Below, in pieces: positions 9,787 to 16,716 of a stretch of 64,000 nucleotides of DNA (position 1 is the first letter of the stretch; every line of letters begins with the position of its first letter). Under the pieces are notes generated by a model. The model searched no databases and was not told the DNA's origin. It saw only the letters and a list, made by a program, of their open reading frames with translations. The DNA is from Bradyrhizobium sp. LTSP885 (GTDB lineage: Bacteria > Pseudomonadota > Alphaproteobacteria > Rhizobiales > Xanthobacteraceae). The DNA lies in contig NZ_JYMT01000042.1 in the NCBI RefSeq assembly GCF_000938305.1, forward strand, positions 1 through 64,000. Reading direction: 5' to 3'. Made by a program: the position numbers and the translations under genes.

Positions 9787-9867
9787 GTAGGATGGGTAGA
9801 GCGCAGCGAAACCCATCACCTTTGGGCCGAGAAATCGATGGGTATCGCTGCGCTCCACCCATCCTAC
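9787..9867. repeat. Long hairpin repeat between convergent genes
   Basis: The arms GTAGGATGGGT...GAGCGCAGCGA and TCGCTGCGCTC...ACCCATCCTAC pair over about 23 of 24 positions, then continue more loosely to a central spacer. This is a different family from the CGTAGCCCGG unit. It sits between the convergent stops of the DoxX gene and the DHFR-like gene and could serve as a bidirectional transcript end. Confidence 0.85.
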
Positions 9868-9886
9868 GAAGTCATCTTCTACGATC

Positions 9887-10456
9887 CTATGGGGACGTTT
9901 TGGGCTCGCGCCGCCACGGCGTGACGCTGACGTCGTGTGCGGCGTCGATCAGCTGCGGCTCACCGGCGCGCAGGCCATGCGCCGCCAGCACCTGCTGCGG
10001 GGTGCGGGCGGGGACGCCGGGGAAGCATGGCTCGCCGTTGGGGATACGCACGCGCGGCGCGACCGACAGCCAGAACGTGTCGTAGCGGTCCATGAACATG
10101 CCGAACACGCTGGGGCCGCCGATGATCGCGACTGTGCCCGATGAGACGCCGGCCTCGCGGCTTGCCCTCTCGAAGGAACAGCCGGCGGGATTCCACAACA
10201 GCGCCTTTGGATTGGTCGGGTCGGGCGCGATGGTCTCGACATCGCCGGTCAGGATGATGCGGCGGCGCTTCGGGGCATTCGGCTGCTCCTCCTCGGAGTG
10301 GCGACCGTGCACGACCAGATCGGCGCGGTCGAGCGCTGATGTGAAGAACCGCTTGTCGCCCTCGACCTTGAGATCGTCGGGCATGACATTATGCGCATTC
10401 GCCAGCCGGCCGTCGGCGGAGACGATGACATAACCCTCGATACGCAGCGCCGGCAC
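9887..10456 (-). CDS. Dihydrofolate reductase family (RibD C-terminal-like) protein
   Basis: Predicted NAD(P)H-dependent reductase of 189 aa related to the reductase half of RibD and to DHFR. It opens with GYVIVSADGRLANA, the usual substrate-side strand, has the RADLVVHGRHS turn, and the cofactor-loop-like AIIGGPSVFGMFMDRYD. The substrate is not predictable: it lacks a deaminase domain, so it is not a full RibD, and proteins of this type include standalone reductases of unknown role. It lies 25 bp downstream of the polysaccharide deacetylase gene on the same strand and may be co-transcribed with it. Confidence 0.85.
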   Translation of the reverse strand: MPALRIEGYVIVSADGRLANAHNVMPDDLKVEGDKRFFTSALDRADLVVHGRHSEEEQPNAPKRRRIILTGDVETIAPDPTNPKALLWNPAGCSFERASREAGVSSGTVAIIGGPSVFGMFMDRYDTFWLSVAPRVRIPNGEPCFPGVPARTPQQVLAAHGLRAGEPQLIDAAHDVSVTPWRREPKTSP

Positions 10457-10481
10457 GCGTCTTGTCGTCCGCTGTCGGCGC

Positions 10482-11471
10482 TTACTGGTTGACCGTCGTG
10501 ACGACGCTGTCGACCGGCCGCGAGCTCACGGTCGGCAGCTTGACGTCCTTGGCGAGCTCCTGCTCGTATTGCGGCAGCACCGTCGCCGGGAATTTCGCGC
10601 GCATCGCGACCACCTTGTAGCCGCCGGCCTTCAACTGCGTCAGCAGTGTCGGCAGCGCCTCCGCGGTGTGCTTCTGGAAGTCGTGCATCAGGATGATGCC
10701 CTTGCCGAGCTTGGCGAGCCTCTTCATCACGGTGTCGATCACGGCTTGCGAATTCTTCGACTTGAAGTCGAAGGAGTCGAGGTCGCAGGAGAAGATCGCG
10801 ATGTTGCGAGTGCCGAGATAGGTCACCATCTGCGGCGGGTGCTGCAGCGCCGGGAAGCGGAAGAAGGGCGCGGGCGAGACCTCGAGCGCCCATTTGACCG
10901 CAGCCAGTCCGCGCTCGATCTCATCCTTCCTCTGATCATCGGTCAGCTTCTTGTTGCTCTGATTCTCGTGCGACCAGGTGTGCGAGCCCACCGTGTGGCC
11001 TGCGGCATAGACCTGGCGCAGGATCTCAGGGTGATAGGTCGCGTGCTTGCCGATCGGGAAGAAGATGCCCGTGGTGCATTCATCCGCCAGCGCCTTCAGC
11101 ACCGCCGGCGTGTTGGCCGGCCACGGACCATCGTCGAAGGTCAGCACCACCTCGTGGTCGCGCAGGAAGTCGAGCTGCTTGAAATGTTCGAAGCCGAAGC
11201 CCGGACCGCCCGTGGTGTCGATCTCGACGGTGCGGGCGACGCCGAGCGCAGTCGGGTTGTTGCAGGCGGCACGCGCCGGCTGCGCGGGTTGCTGCGGCGG
11301 GACCGGAGCCGCAGCAACGGGCGCCGGGGCAGCAGCCGCAGGTGCGGGAGCTGCCGCCTGTGGTGCGGCCGCTGGCGCTGCGCCCTTGGCTGCCGGCGTC
11401 TGGGACCAAGCTGCACTCGACGCGAGCAACGACACCGTCCCCGCGAAAATCAGACCTGCCGCAATGCGCAT
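10482..11471 (-). CDS. Secreted polysaccharide deacetylase (NodB homology domain)
   Basis: Predicted exported carbohydrate esterase family 4 enzyme of 329 aa, removing acetyl groups from an envelope or external polysaccharide. A signal peptide (about 1-24, ending SSAAWSQ) leads into an Ala/Pro-rich linker (about 25-68). The NodB domain follows: TFDDGP at 111-116 supplies the catalytic aspartates and GSHTWSHEN (from about 162) supplies the metal histidines H164 and H168. The start at 11471 has AAGGAA upstream and gives a clean signal peptide; an upstream in-frame start would add 47 residues without family character. The linker suggests the domain is held away from a surface. Confidence 0.92.
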   Translation of the reverse strand: MRIAAGLIFAGTVSLLASSAAWSQTPAAKGAAPAAAPQAAAPAPAAAAPAPVAAAPVPPQQPAQPARAACNNPTALGVARTVEIDTTGGPGFGFEHFKQLDFLRDHEVVLTFDDGPWPANTPAVLKALADECTTGIFFPIGKHATYHPEILRQVYAAGHTVGSHTWSHENQSNKKLTDDQRKDEIERGLAAVKWALEVSPAPFFRFPALQHPPQMVTYLGTRNIAIFSCDLDSFDFKSKNSQAVIDTVMKRLAKLGKGIILMHDFQKHTAEALPTLLTQLKAGGYKVVAMRAKFPATVLPQYEQELAKDVKLPTVSSRPVDSVVTTVNQ

Positions 11472-11652
11472 GGTGTGTTCCTTGCTGATCCCGCTCCCGG
11501 TACGGCCTGTTGCCGTGGCCGGGCGGCTCTCACCCCGTAACGAGAATACCCTAGTTGGATCGCCGCCGCCAAGGCAACGACAAGGCAACGGACGTGGCGG
11601 CTTTGTGTCCAAAATCCCCGACCGATCAGTTAATTCCGGGGATTACCACGCA

Positions 11653-12222
11653 TCACGCCGCCGCAAGAGTCCGGGCGATTGCGGTCTTGATCCGTGTGTC
11701 CTCTGGTGTGACGGACTCCGGGAAGACGTCGGCGATGTAGCCGTCGCGGCCGATCAGGTATTTGTGGAAGTTCCAGTGGGGCACGTCCTTCGGTCGCGCC
11801 TCGGCCGCCCATCGGTAGAACGGATGTGCGTTGGTGCCCTTGACGACCGCCTTGGCTGCGATCGGGAAGGTGACGCCATACTGGTGCTGCGCCGTCTCGG
11901 CGATCTCGGTCGGGCCGCCCGGCTCCTGACCGCCGAAATCATTGGAGGGGACGCCGATGATGGCGAAGCCGCGATCGCGGAATTCGGTCCACAGCTCCTG
12001 CAGGCCGGCATATTGCGGGGTGAAGCCGCAGAGCGAGGCGGTGTTGACGATCATCAAGGGATGGCCGGCATACTCGGCGAGGCGGATGTCGCCGCCGGCC
12101 AGCGCCGGAAATGAGAACGCGTAAGCCGTGATCCGGCTCATCGCGGGCAGCTCGGCATGCACCGTGCGCGATCCGGCCGCAGCAGCCAGTCCCGCCACGA
12201 TCAGTGTCCTGCGGTCGATCAT
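11653..12222 (-). CDS. Exported glutathione peroxidase-like protein
   Basis: Thiol peroxidase of 189 aa. The GPX motifs are NTASLCGFTPQY with peroxidatic C65, VPSNDFGGQEPG with the glutamine of the catalytic site, and WNFHKYLIG with the conserved tryptophan. The N-terminus MIDRRTLIVAGLAAAAG is a Tat-like signal (RRTLIV then a hydrophobic run), so the enzyme is probably periplasmic. The ATG at 12222 is preferred because GGGG lies 8 nt upstream; an ATG two codons earlier (12228) is also possible. The gene is monocistronic, between the deacetylase and a repeat fragment. Confidence 0.9.
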   Translation of the reverse strand: MIDRRTLIVAGLAAAAGSRTVHAELPAMSRITAYAFSFPALAGGDIRLAEYAGHPLMIVNTASLCGFTPQYAGLQELWTEFRDRGFAIIGVPSNDFGGQEPGGPTEIAETAQHQYGVTFPIAAKAVVKGTNAHPFYRWAAEARPKDVPHWNFHKYLIGRDGYIADVFPESVTPEDTRIKTAIARTLAAA

Positions 12223-12290
12223 GGTCATGTCCCCGGACAGATTCTGTGGGGGATCATAGTCCAGGTTGCAGGTCTGGAGCTTCAAGATGC

Positions 12291-12307
12291 CGTCATTGCG
12301 AGCGAAG
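12291..12307 (+). repeat. Fragment of an ATTGCGAG intergenic repeat
   Basis: CGTCATTGCGAGCGAAG lies between the peroxidase and transpeptidase genes. Its first part is the complement of the sequence into which the IS481 element at the left edge inserted, and a shorter fragment (CATTGCGAGCG) lies near 23412 between kynU and its convergent neighbour. It is probably a piece of a dispersed palindromic repeat. Confidence 0.55.
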
Positions 12308-12331
12308 TGGGCTACGAATGCCCCGCCGAGC

Positions 12332-14167
12332 CTAGCGCAGCGGCACGATGAAGTCGGTGCCTTCTCCGGTCTCGCCCTGGTTCACGCCAAGGTCGGAGAC
12401 GATGATCGATCCGCCGGTGCCCAGCATGTCGGTGATCCGCGCCATCGTGTCGGCGGGAATGGTGATGCGGTCGAGGGCCTCGGCCGGGCTGTTCACCGTG
12501 GGCTGCGGCTTCGTCTCGATTGCCGCGGCGCCCGTCATCTTGTGACGGCGGGAGGGCCGATCCTCGTCGTCGATCCGCGCGGCATTGCGGGTCGGCAGTG
12601 TGACCACCGACCAGTGCAGCGCATTGGTATCGGTCTTGTCGGCTTCCGCCGTGAACACATGCGTGCCCAGCGGCCGGTCGCTCGCCGCGATCGTCACCGG
12701 CGACTCGAACAGCGGCGCAAAGTTCTGCCGCACATAAAGCTTGGAATCTTTGCGGCTGATATAGACCGCGATTTGGCCGGTGCGCTTCGGCACGTCGGCC
12801 TTTGCCAGGGCCGGCAGCCGAGCCGGATCTTTCTTCGCATCGGGCGCGTCGGCTGCCTTCACCGGGTCGGCGGGCTTGTCCACGCTTTTGGCTGCATCGA
12901 CCTTCGGCGCCTCGGCGCCGGCAACGTCGGGCTTGGCCGTATCGGATTTCGCGACATCAGCCTTCAGTTCATTAGCCTTCGGTTCATTAGCCTTTGGTTC
13001 AGCAGCCTTGGCTTCGGCCTTCACATGGTCGCTTGCGGAGACCTCGGTCTTCCCGGCGTCGGAGCTGGCGGTGACGGGCGTTTCACCGATCGTCTTCTTG
13101 TCAGCGGTCCCGCTGCTGTCGCTGGCGGCTGCATCGGTGGACTTGCTCTCGGCCGGCTTCTCCGTGGTTGCGGAGGTCGAGGGCTTGTCAGCGGCGGCCT
13201 GGGCGTCCGGTTTGGCGTCGTCGGCCTTGGCTAAACTGGCCTCACTCTTGACGGCATCTTTGGTCGCTTCCTTGTTGGCTTCGTCGGGCTTGTCGGCGAC
13301 GGAGGAGGCGGCATCCGACATCGTCGCCGACGCGCTGGCGGCCGGCATCGCGCCGCTGGCGTCAGCGGTATGGGTGTTGTCGCGCAGCGAGGCCTGTTCG
13401 ACATGACCGACCGTCGAACGCAGCTCGAGGCTGGTCTCCGGCTTGTCCGCGCCCTTGTCGCCCTTCACGCCGAGCGGCGCATCGGCCTTCGGAACATCGC
13501 TGGCGACCGGTTGCGGCACGACCCGCTGCGTCACCAGCAGCGGATGCGAGAAACTCTCCGGAGAGATTGTGCCGGGCGTGACGATCACGCGGGCACCCAT
13601 CCGGGTCCAGTTATACATCTTGACCGCGAATGCCATCGGCATGCGGATGCAGCCATGGGAGGCGGCATAGCCGGGCAACACACCGGCGTGCATCGCGATG
13701 CCCGACCAGGTGATGCGCTGCATGTACGGCATCGGCGCGCCGCTATAGATGTTGGACTGGTGGTATTTTTGCTTCTGGATGACGCTGAACGCACCCATCG
13801 GGGTCGCATGCCCCTTCATCCCCGTCGACACCGGGCTTTCGGCGTACAAGCCATTGGCGTCGTAGACCCGCACTCTCTGCTGGTCGATCGAGACGTTGAC
13901 GATCACCGCGCCCTGCGGCTTGGTACCGGTTTCCTTCTCGACGCCAGCGTCCTTCCTGGCCGGATTGCGCCGCGGCTTTGGCCGGTGTGGCGGCGGCGCC
14001 GGCTCGGCCTGGCTGCCGTAATAGGTGGTATCCCCGTTCCAGTAGTAGAGCGCTGCATCGGCCGGCGCGGAGGCGCCGACGGTGCCAGCGGCGGTCAGAA
14101 CCGCAAACTGCCAAAACCGCTCATTTGCGAAATCAAAAATCGAAATCCGACGGCCGCTTGCGCGCAT
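12332..14167 (-). CDS. L,D-transpeptidase with degenerate second module
   Basis: Exported peptidoglycan-modifying protein of 611 aa. A hydrophobic leader (about 18-38) precedes a basic, proline-rich stretch and a YkuD catalytic domain (about 85-200). The active-site signature is SHGCIRMP with H171 and C173, plus the upstream MHAG. Residues about 240-440 are a low-complexity linker rich in Ala, Lys, Asp and Ser. A second segment (about 450-530, starting TGQIAVYISRKDSKLYV and including PVTIAASDRPLGTHVF) resembles the first half of a YkuD fold but has no His-Gly-Cys motif. The family forms 3-3 crosslinks or attaches lipoproteins to peptidoglycan; which applies here is unknown. Confidence 0.9.
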   Translation of the reverse strand: MRASGRRISIFDFANERFWQFAVLTAAGTVGASAPADAALYYWNGDTTYYGSQAEPAPPPHRPKPRRNPARKDAGVEKETGTKPQGAVIVNVSIDQQRVRVYDANGLYAESPVSTGMKGHATPMGAFSVIQKQKYHQSNIYSGAPMPYMQRITWSGIAMHAGVLPGYAASHGCIRMPMAFAVKMYNWTRMGARVIVTPGTISPESFSHPLLVTQRVVPQPVASDVPKADAPLGVKGDKGADKPETSLELRSTVGHVEQASLRDNTHTADASGAMPAASASATMSDAASSVADKPDEANKEATKDAVKSEASLAKADDAKPDAQAAADKPSTSATTEKPAESKSTDAAASDSSGTADKKTIGETPVTASSDAGKTEVSASDHVKAEAKAAEPKANEPKANELKADVAKSDTAKPDVAGAEAPKVDAAKSVDKPADPVKAADAPDAKKDPARLPALAKADVPKRTGQIAVYISRKDSKLYVRQNFAPLFESPVTIAASDRPLGTHVFTAEADKTDTNALHWSVVTLPTRNAARIDDEDRPSRRHKMTGAAAIETKPQPTVNSPAEALDRITIPADTMARITDMLGTGGSIIVSDLGVNQGETGEGTDFIVPLR

Positions 14168-14390
14168 ATTCCGAATCCCAGTCCAGACTAATCTGTTGGT
14201 TGTTGCAGACGGAAAACACGTTCACCAGCACAAGGGTCCTAACCCCTGCGTGATCGCGTGATTTTCGCGGAAAGCGTAACAAAAAAGCCTCACATAAGGT
14301 TAAAGCGGCGCTGAGATCACCAACCTGTTAGCGCCTACCGGTGCGGCCTTTGCGCACTACATAGGCCGAGACCCACCCGCGGAGACCTTT

Positions 14391-14948
14391 ATGACGTCGA
14401 GAAGTGTGAGCCTGTGTGACCTTCGTGTTCTGTCTCGTTGGGGGTGTGCGTTGCTGCTTCTGGCGGTGGCCCTGGCGCAGGCCGGCCCGGCGGCTGCCGC
14501 TGACGACCCGGACCTGATCTTCCGCCGCTCGACGGTGTTCAAATGGCTGAGTCCCAACGACAAGCTCGCGACCTATGGCGTCGACGATCCCGAGGTCGAG
14601 GGCGTCGCCTGCCACTTCACGGTGCCAGAGAAGGGCGGCTTCAAGGGATGGATTGGCGTAGCCGAGGAAGTCTCTGATATCTCGCTCGCTTGCCGGCAGA
14701 TCGGGCCGATCCGCTTCAAGGATAAGATGAGCCAGGGCGACGACATGTTCAGCAAGCGCCGCTCGCTGTTCTTCAAGAAGATGCAGATCGTCCGCGGCTG
14801 CGACGCCAAGCGCAACGTGCTGGTCTACATGGTCTATTCAGACCGGCTGATCGAAGGCTCGCCGAAGAACTCGACCTCGTCGGTGCCGATCATGCCCTGG
14901 GGGGCGGCCGACGCCAGCGTGCAGAAATGCGGCGAGTTTATTCAGTAG
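14391..14948 (+). CDS. creA: CreA family exported protein
   Basis: Exported protein of 185 aa in the CreA family, whose biochemical role is not established. The signal peptide spans about 12-36 (WGCALLLLAVALAQAGPAAAA). The mature part carries family features: DPEVEGVACHFTVPEKGGFKG, EVSDISLACRQIGPI, the basic FSKRRSLFFKKMQIVRGCD, and a C-terminal MPWG...QKCGEF. Four cysteines in the mature region could form two disulphides in the periplasm. No creBCD genes are nearby, so the Cre regulatory link of enteric bacteria should not be assumed. It is divergent from the L,D-transpeptidase gene across about 220 bp. Confidence 0.88.
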   Translation: MTSRSVSLCDLRVLSRWGCALLLLAVALAQAGPAAAADDPDLIFRRSTVFKWLSPNDKLATYGVDDPEVEGVACHFTVPEKGGFKGWIGVAEEVSDISLACRQIGPIRFKDKMSQGDDMFSKRRSLFFKKMQIVRGCDAKRNVLVYMVYSDRLIEGSPKNSTSSVPIMPWGAADASVQKCGEFIQ

Positions 14949-15003
14949 CCAAAACAGATGGTTCGGCTGCGAACTTCAGCCAGTGCGCAAATCGGCTATC
15001 GGC

Positions 15004-15237
15004 TCAGCTCTTAACTTGCCCGAGCTGCCTGGCACGGAAGTCGAAGCCGGCCCGTTCGGGCCGGACACTGGTGTCGCGGCATCCCACCAGCCGGACCAGC
15101 TTTTGCGGCGCGCATTCATTGTCGCCCATGACGTGGGCGCCCTGATGCGACATCGCGCCCGCCATCTGTGGCTGGCCGGGCTTACGGGTCGCGGAGTCCT
15201 TGCCAGCACCCATGTTGCCATTGTCCACGACTGACAT
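15004..15237 (-). CDS. Possible small hypothetical protein
   Basis: Candidate protein of 77 aa starting MSVVDNGNMGAGKDSATRK. It is polar, with a GQPQMAGAMSHQGAHVMGD stretch, then NECAPQKLVRLVGCRD and a basic end FDFRARQLGQVKS. It has no signal peptide or membrane segment and two cysteines. AAGG abuts the start too closely to be a good ribosome site, and alternative starts exist at 15273 and 15213. The composition reads more like a protein than a random shadow frame, and nothing else is encoded here, but I cannot assign a family. Confidence 0.35.
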   Translation of the reverse strand: MSVVDNGNMGAGKDSATRKPGQPQMAGAMSHQGAHVMGDNECAPQKLVRLVGCRDTSVRPERAGFDFRARQLGQVKS

Positions 15238-15497
15238 CCTTCGTTGGATTGGGGGACGACAACGTGCCACCACGAAGATGGTTGCACGGCGCGCACATCA
15301 GTCGGCGGGAACCCAGATGCGGTTCACGGGTCGACTTTGCTGCGCCGCAGTCTGTCTCACCAGAGGAACGTTAAGAAAGCGGCAGTGACGGTGGCCCGCC
15401 CAACTGGGCGTTCGCCTCGAATTTCATATGCCTCGGATCGATCCGAATAGCTCCTGCAGGGCGGTGCCGCTGAAATTACTCGTCTTTTTTGGCCAAT

Positions 15498-15544
15498 GTT
15501 TCGTCGGACCGTGGCTGACGAAACAATTCTCGCGCCGACGAAAC
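15498..15544. promoter_or_regulatory. Repeated GACGAAAC octamers upstream of a small exported gene
   Basis: GTTTCGTC at 15498-15505 is followed by its complement GACGAAAC at 15517-15524 and again at 15537-15544. The outer pair extends to a perfect 10-bp inverted repeat (GTTTCGTCGG / CCGACGAAAC). Three half-sites within 47 bp, about 100 bp before the start of the 51-aa exported protein, look like a regulator-binding cluster or a stem-loop in its leader. Confidence 0.4.
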
Positions 15545-15643
15545 CGTTTTTTGTTTTTGGCGCAGAACTCCGGAAACGCGAGATCGTTATCAAACCGTCA
15601 ACCAAACGGCGGCGACGCCGATCGCACTACCGGAGACAGACAA

Positions 15644-15799
15644 ATGCGGACCATCAGCTTCATCCTCGCCTTTGCCTTCGTGTTGGCCGGTCCGTCGCTG
15701 GCGGGTTCCTCGGACAATGGTCTGCCCGGCATCGGCACCTTCTCCTACAACGGCTCGCCGATTTCGACCTCGGCGCCGGTGGTGATGGCCGCCAACTAA
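15644..15799 (+). CDS. Tiny exported protein
   Basis: Protein of 51 aa. The first 20 residues (MRTISFILAFAFVLAGPSLA) are a textbook signal peptide with an Ala-x-Ala-like end. The mature part is only about 30 residues (starting GSSDNGLPGIG), Ser/Gly/Pro-rich and without cysteine. GGAGA lies 8 nt before the ATG. Its function is unknown. It is followed at 43 bp by another exported protein gene on the same strand, so the two may share a transcript. Confidence 0.65.
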   Translation: MRTISFILAFAFVLAGPSLAGSSDNGLPGIGTFSYNGSPISTSAPVVMAAN

Positions 15800-15842
15800 C
15801 CGCGACAAGCAAACCGAACAAAATTGCCGGTAAAGGCTCCAT

Positions 15843-16244
15843 ATGTTGCTTCGTATCTGTTCCGCGGCCATCCTCGCGTCCTTCGCCTTCGCTGGCGCCG
15901 CGCAGGCTCAAACCCAGCTTCCCCTCGAGTCGGTGCAGCTTCGTACGCTGTTCAAGATGCCCGACCAGCGTGAGGAATTCGTCCGCCAGTGCGTGCCGCA
16001 TATGGCTGGCCGTTGGGCGCACCCCGATGCCGTGTGCGGCTGCTTGCACGACCATGCCGCAGCGGTTGTCGATGACGCCGACCTGCGTCAGGCAGTGTTG
16101 CGTGGCATCAGCGAGACCGGCGTGCCGACGATCGAGACCGACTGGGTGCCGCGGTCCAAGCAGTCCGAGATCGGACCGACCTTCACCAAGATCGCCAAGC
16201 CGACGCTGCAATGCATGTTCGAGCCGTCGACGACGACGAACTGA
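15843..16244 (+). CDS. Exported cysteine-containing protein of unknown function
   Basis: Protein of 133 aa with a signal peptide (about 1-22, ending GAAQAQ). The mature region holds four regions of note: RQCVPHMAG, a CGCLHDHAAAV motif (two cysteines spaced by one residue, then histidines), TDWVPRSKQSEIGP, and a final cysteine in LQCMFEP. A Cys/His cluster could be a metal site or disulphide pair, but I recognise no family. AAAGG is 7 nt upstream of the ATG. A good intrinsic terminator follows the stop. Confidence 0.7.
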   Translation: MLLRICSAAILASFAFAGAAQAQTQLPLESVQLRTLFKMPDQREEFVRQCVPHMAGRWAHPDAVCGCLHDHAAAVVDDADLRQAVLRGISETGVPTIETDWVPRSKQSEIGPTFTKIAKPTLQCMFEPSTTTN

Positions 16245-16276
16245 GCGGCACGCTCTCAAAGCGACGACGAAAGTGG

Positions 16277-16307
16277 CGCCTCGCAAATGCGGGGCGTTTT
16301 ACTTTTT
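16277..16307 (+). terminator. Intrinsic terminator overlapping the end of a convergent gene
   Basis: The stem CGCCTCGCA (16277-16285) pairs with TGCGGGGCG (16288-16296) with one G-U pair, followed by TTTTACTTTTT. It lies 32 bp after the stop of the plus-strand exported protein. Its T-rich tail forms the last codons and the stop (AAA AAG TAA) of the minus-strand gene ending at 16299. Confidence 0.75.
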
Positions 16308-16568
16308 GGCAAACCGCGGCACGCAGGTGATGCTGCGCACCACGCCGTTCTGGTTCAGTTGCGCACCGGTGACCAGCTTGATCTTCCCCGCCGGGCACGT
16401 TCCGTCATCGACCAGCACGCGCTGACCGACGCGCAGATCCACGATGTCGCGCTCGTGCGAAACGGCCTGGGCCTGTTGGGCCGACGCGCCGACGTCCGTC
16501 GCGACAAGTGCGAGGGAGACGAGCAGCACACCGATGATCAGAACCAGGACATTGCGATGGCCGGGCAT
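16299..16568 (-). CDS. Small exported protein, DUF6719-like
   Basis: Protein of 89 aa with an N-terminal signal or anchor (about 7-30, VLVLIIGVLLVSLALVA). The mature part reads VGQRVLVDDGTCPAGKIKLVTG followed by GVVRSITCVPR, giving two cysteines that probably form one disulphide. The pattern VGQRV-DDG-CPAG-IK-VTG matches my recollection of a small rhizobial family annotated as DUF6719, but that name is tentative. GGGA lies 7 nt upstream of the start. The stop codon lies within the T-tail of the convergent gene's terminator. Confidence 0.7.
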   Translation of the reverse strand: MPGHRNVLVLIIGVLLVSLALVATDVGASAQQAQAVSHERDIVDLRVGQRVLVDDGTCPAGKIKLVTGAQLNQNGVVRSITCVPRFAKK

Positions 16569-16586
16569 CCGGTATTTCCCATGGCT

Positions 16587-16688
16587 AGAGCGTTTTCAAG
16601 CGAAGTGGATACCGGTTCGCGTAAAGAAAACGCGTCAAAATATGACTCCAGAACTCCGTTCCGATTCCATCGGAACGGAAATGGCTCT
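16587..16688. repeat. Dispersed palindromic repeat of about 100 bp
   Basis: The element starts AGAGCGTTTTCAAGCG and ends ATGGCTCT, with complementary AGAGC/GCTCT ends. It holds the internal phrase GTGGATACCGGTTCGCG and a small palindrome GTTCCGATTCCATCGGAAC. From general knowledge this closely resembles a repeat scattered in Bradyrhizobium intergenic regions. Only one copy is in this window. Confidence 0.7.
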
Positions 16689-16716
16689 GACGCCGATTGA
16701 ACGCGTGCGACCTTAG

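Larger units (their letters stand above)
14949..15643. other. Gene-poor interval with one weak small ORF
   Basis: About 700 bp between creA and a small exported protein. It contains a possible 77-aa minus-strand ORF (15004-15237, listed separately), and near its right end a set of repeated GACGAAAC octamers. The rest shows no convincing coding region, tRNA or terminator that I can defend. Confidence 0.5.
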
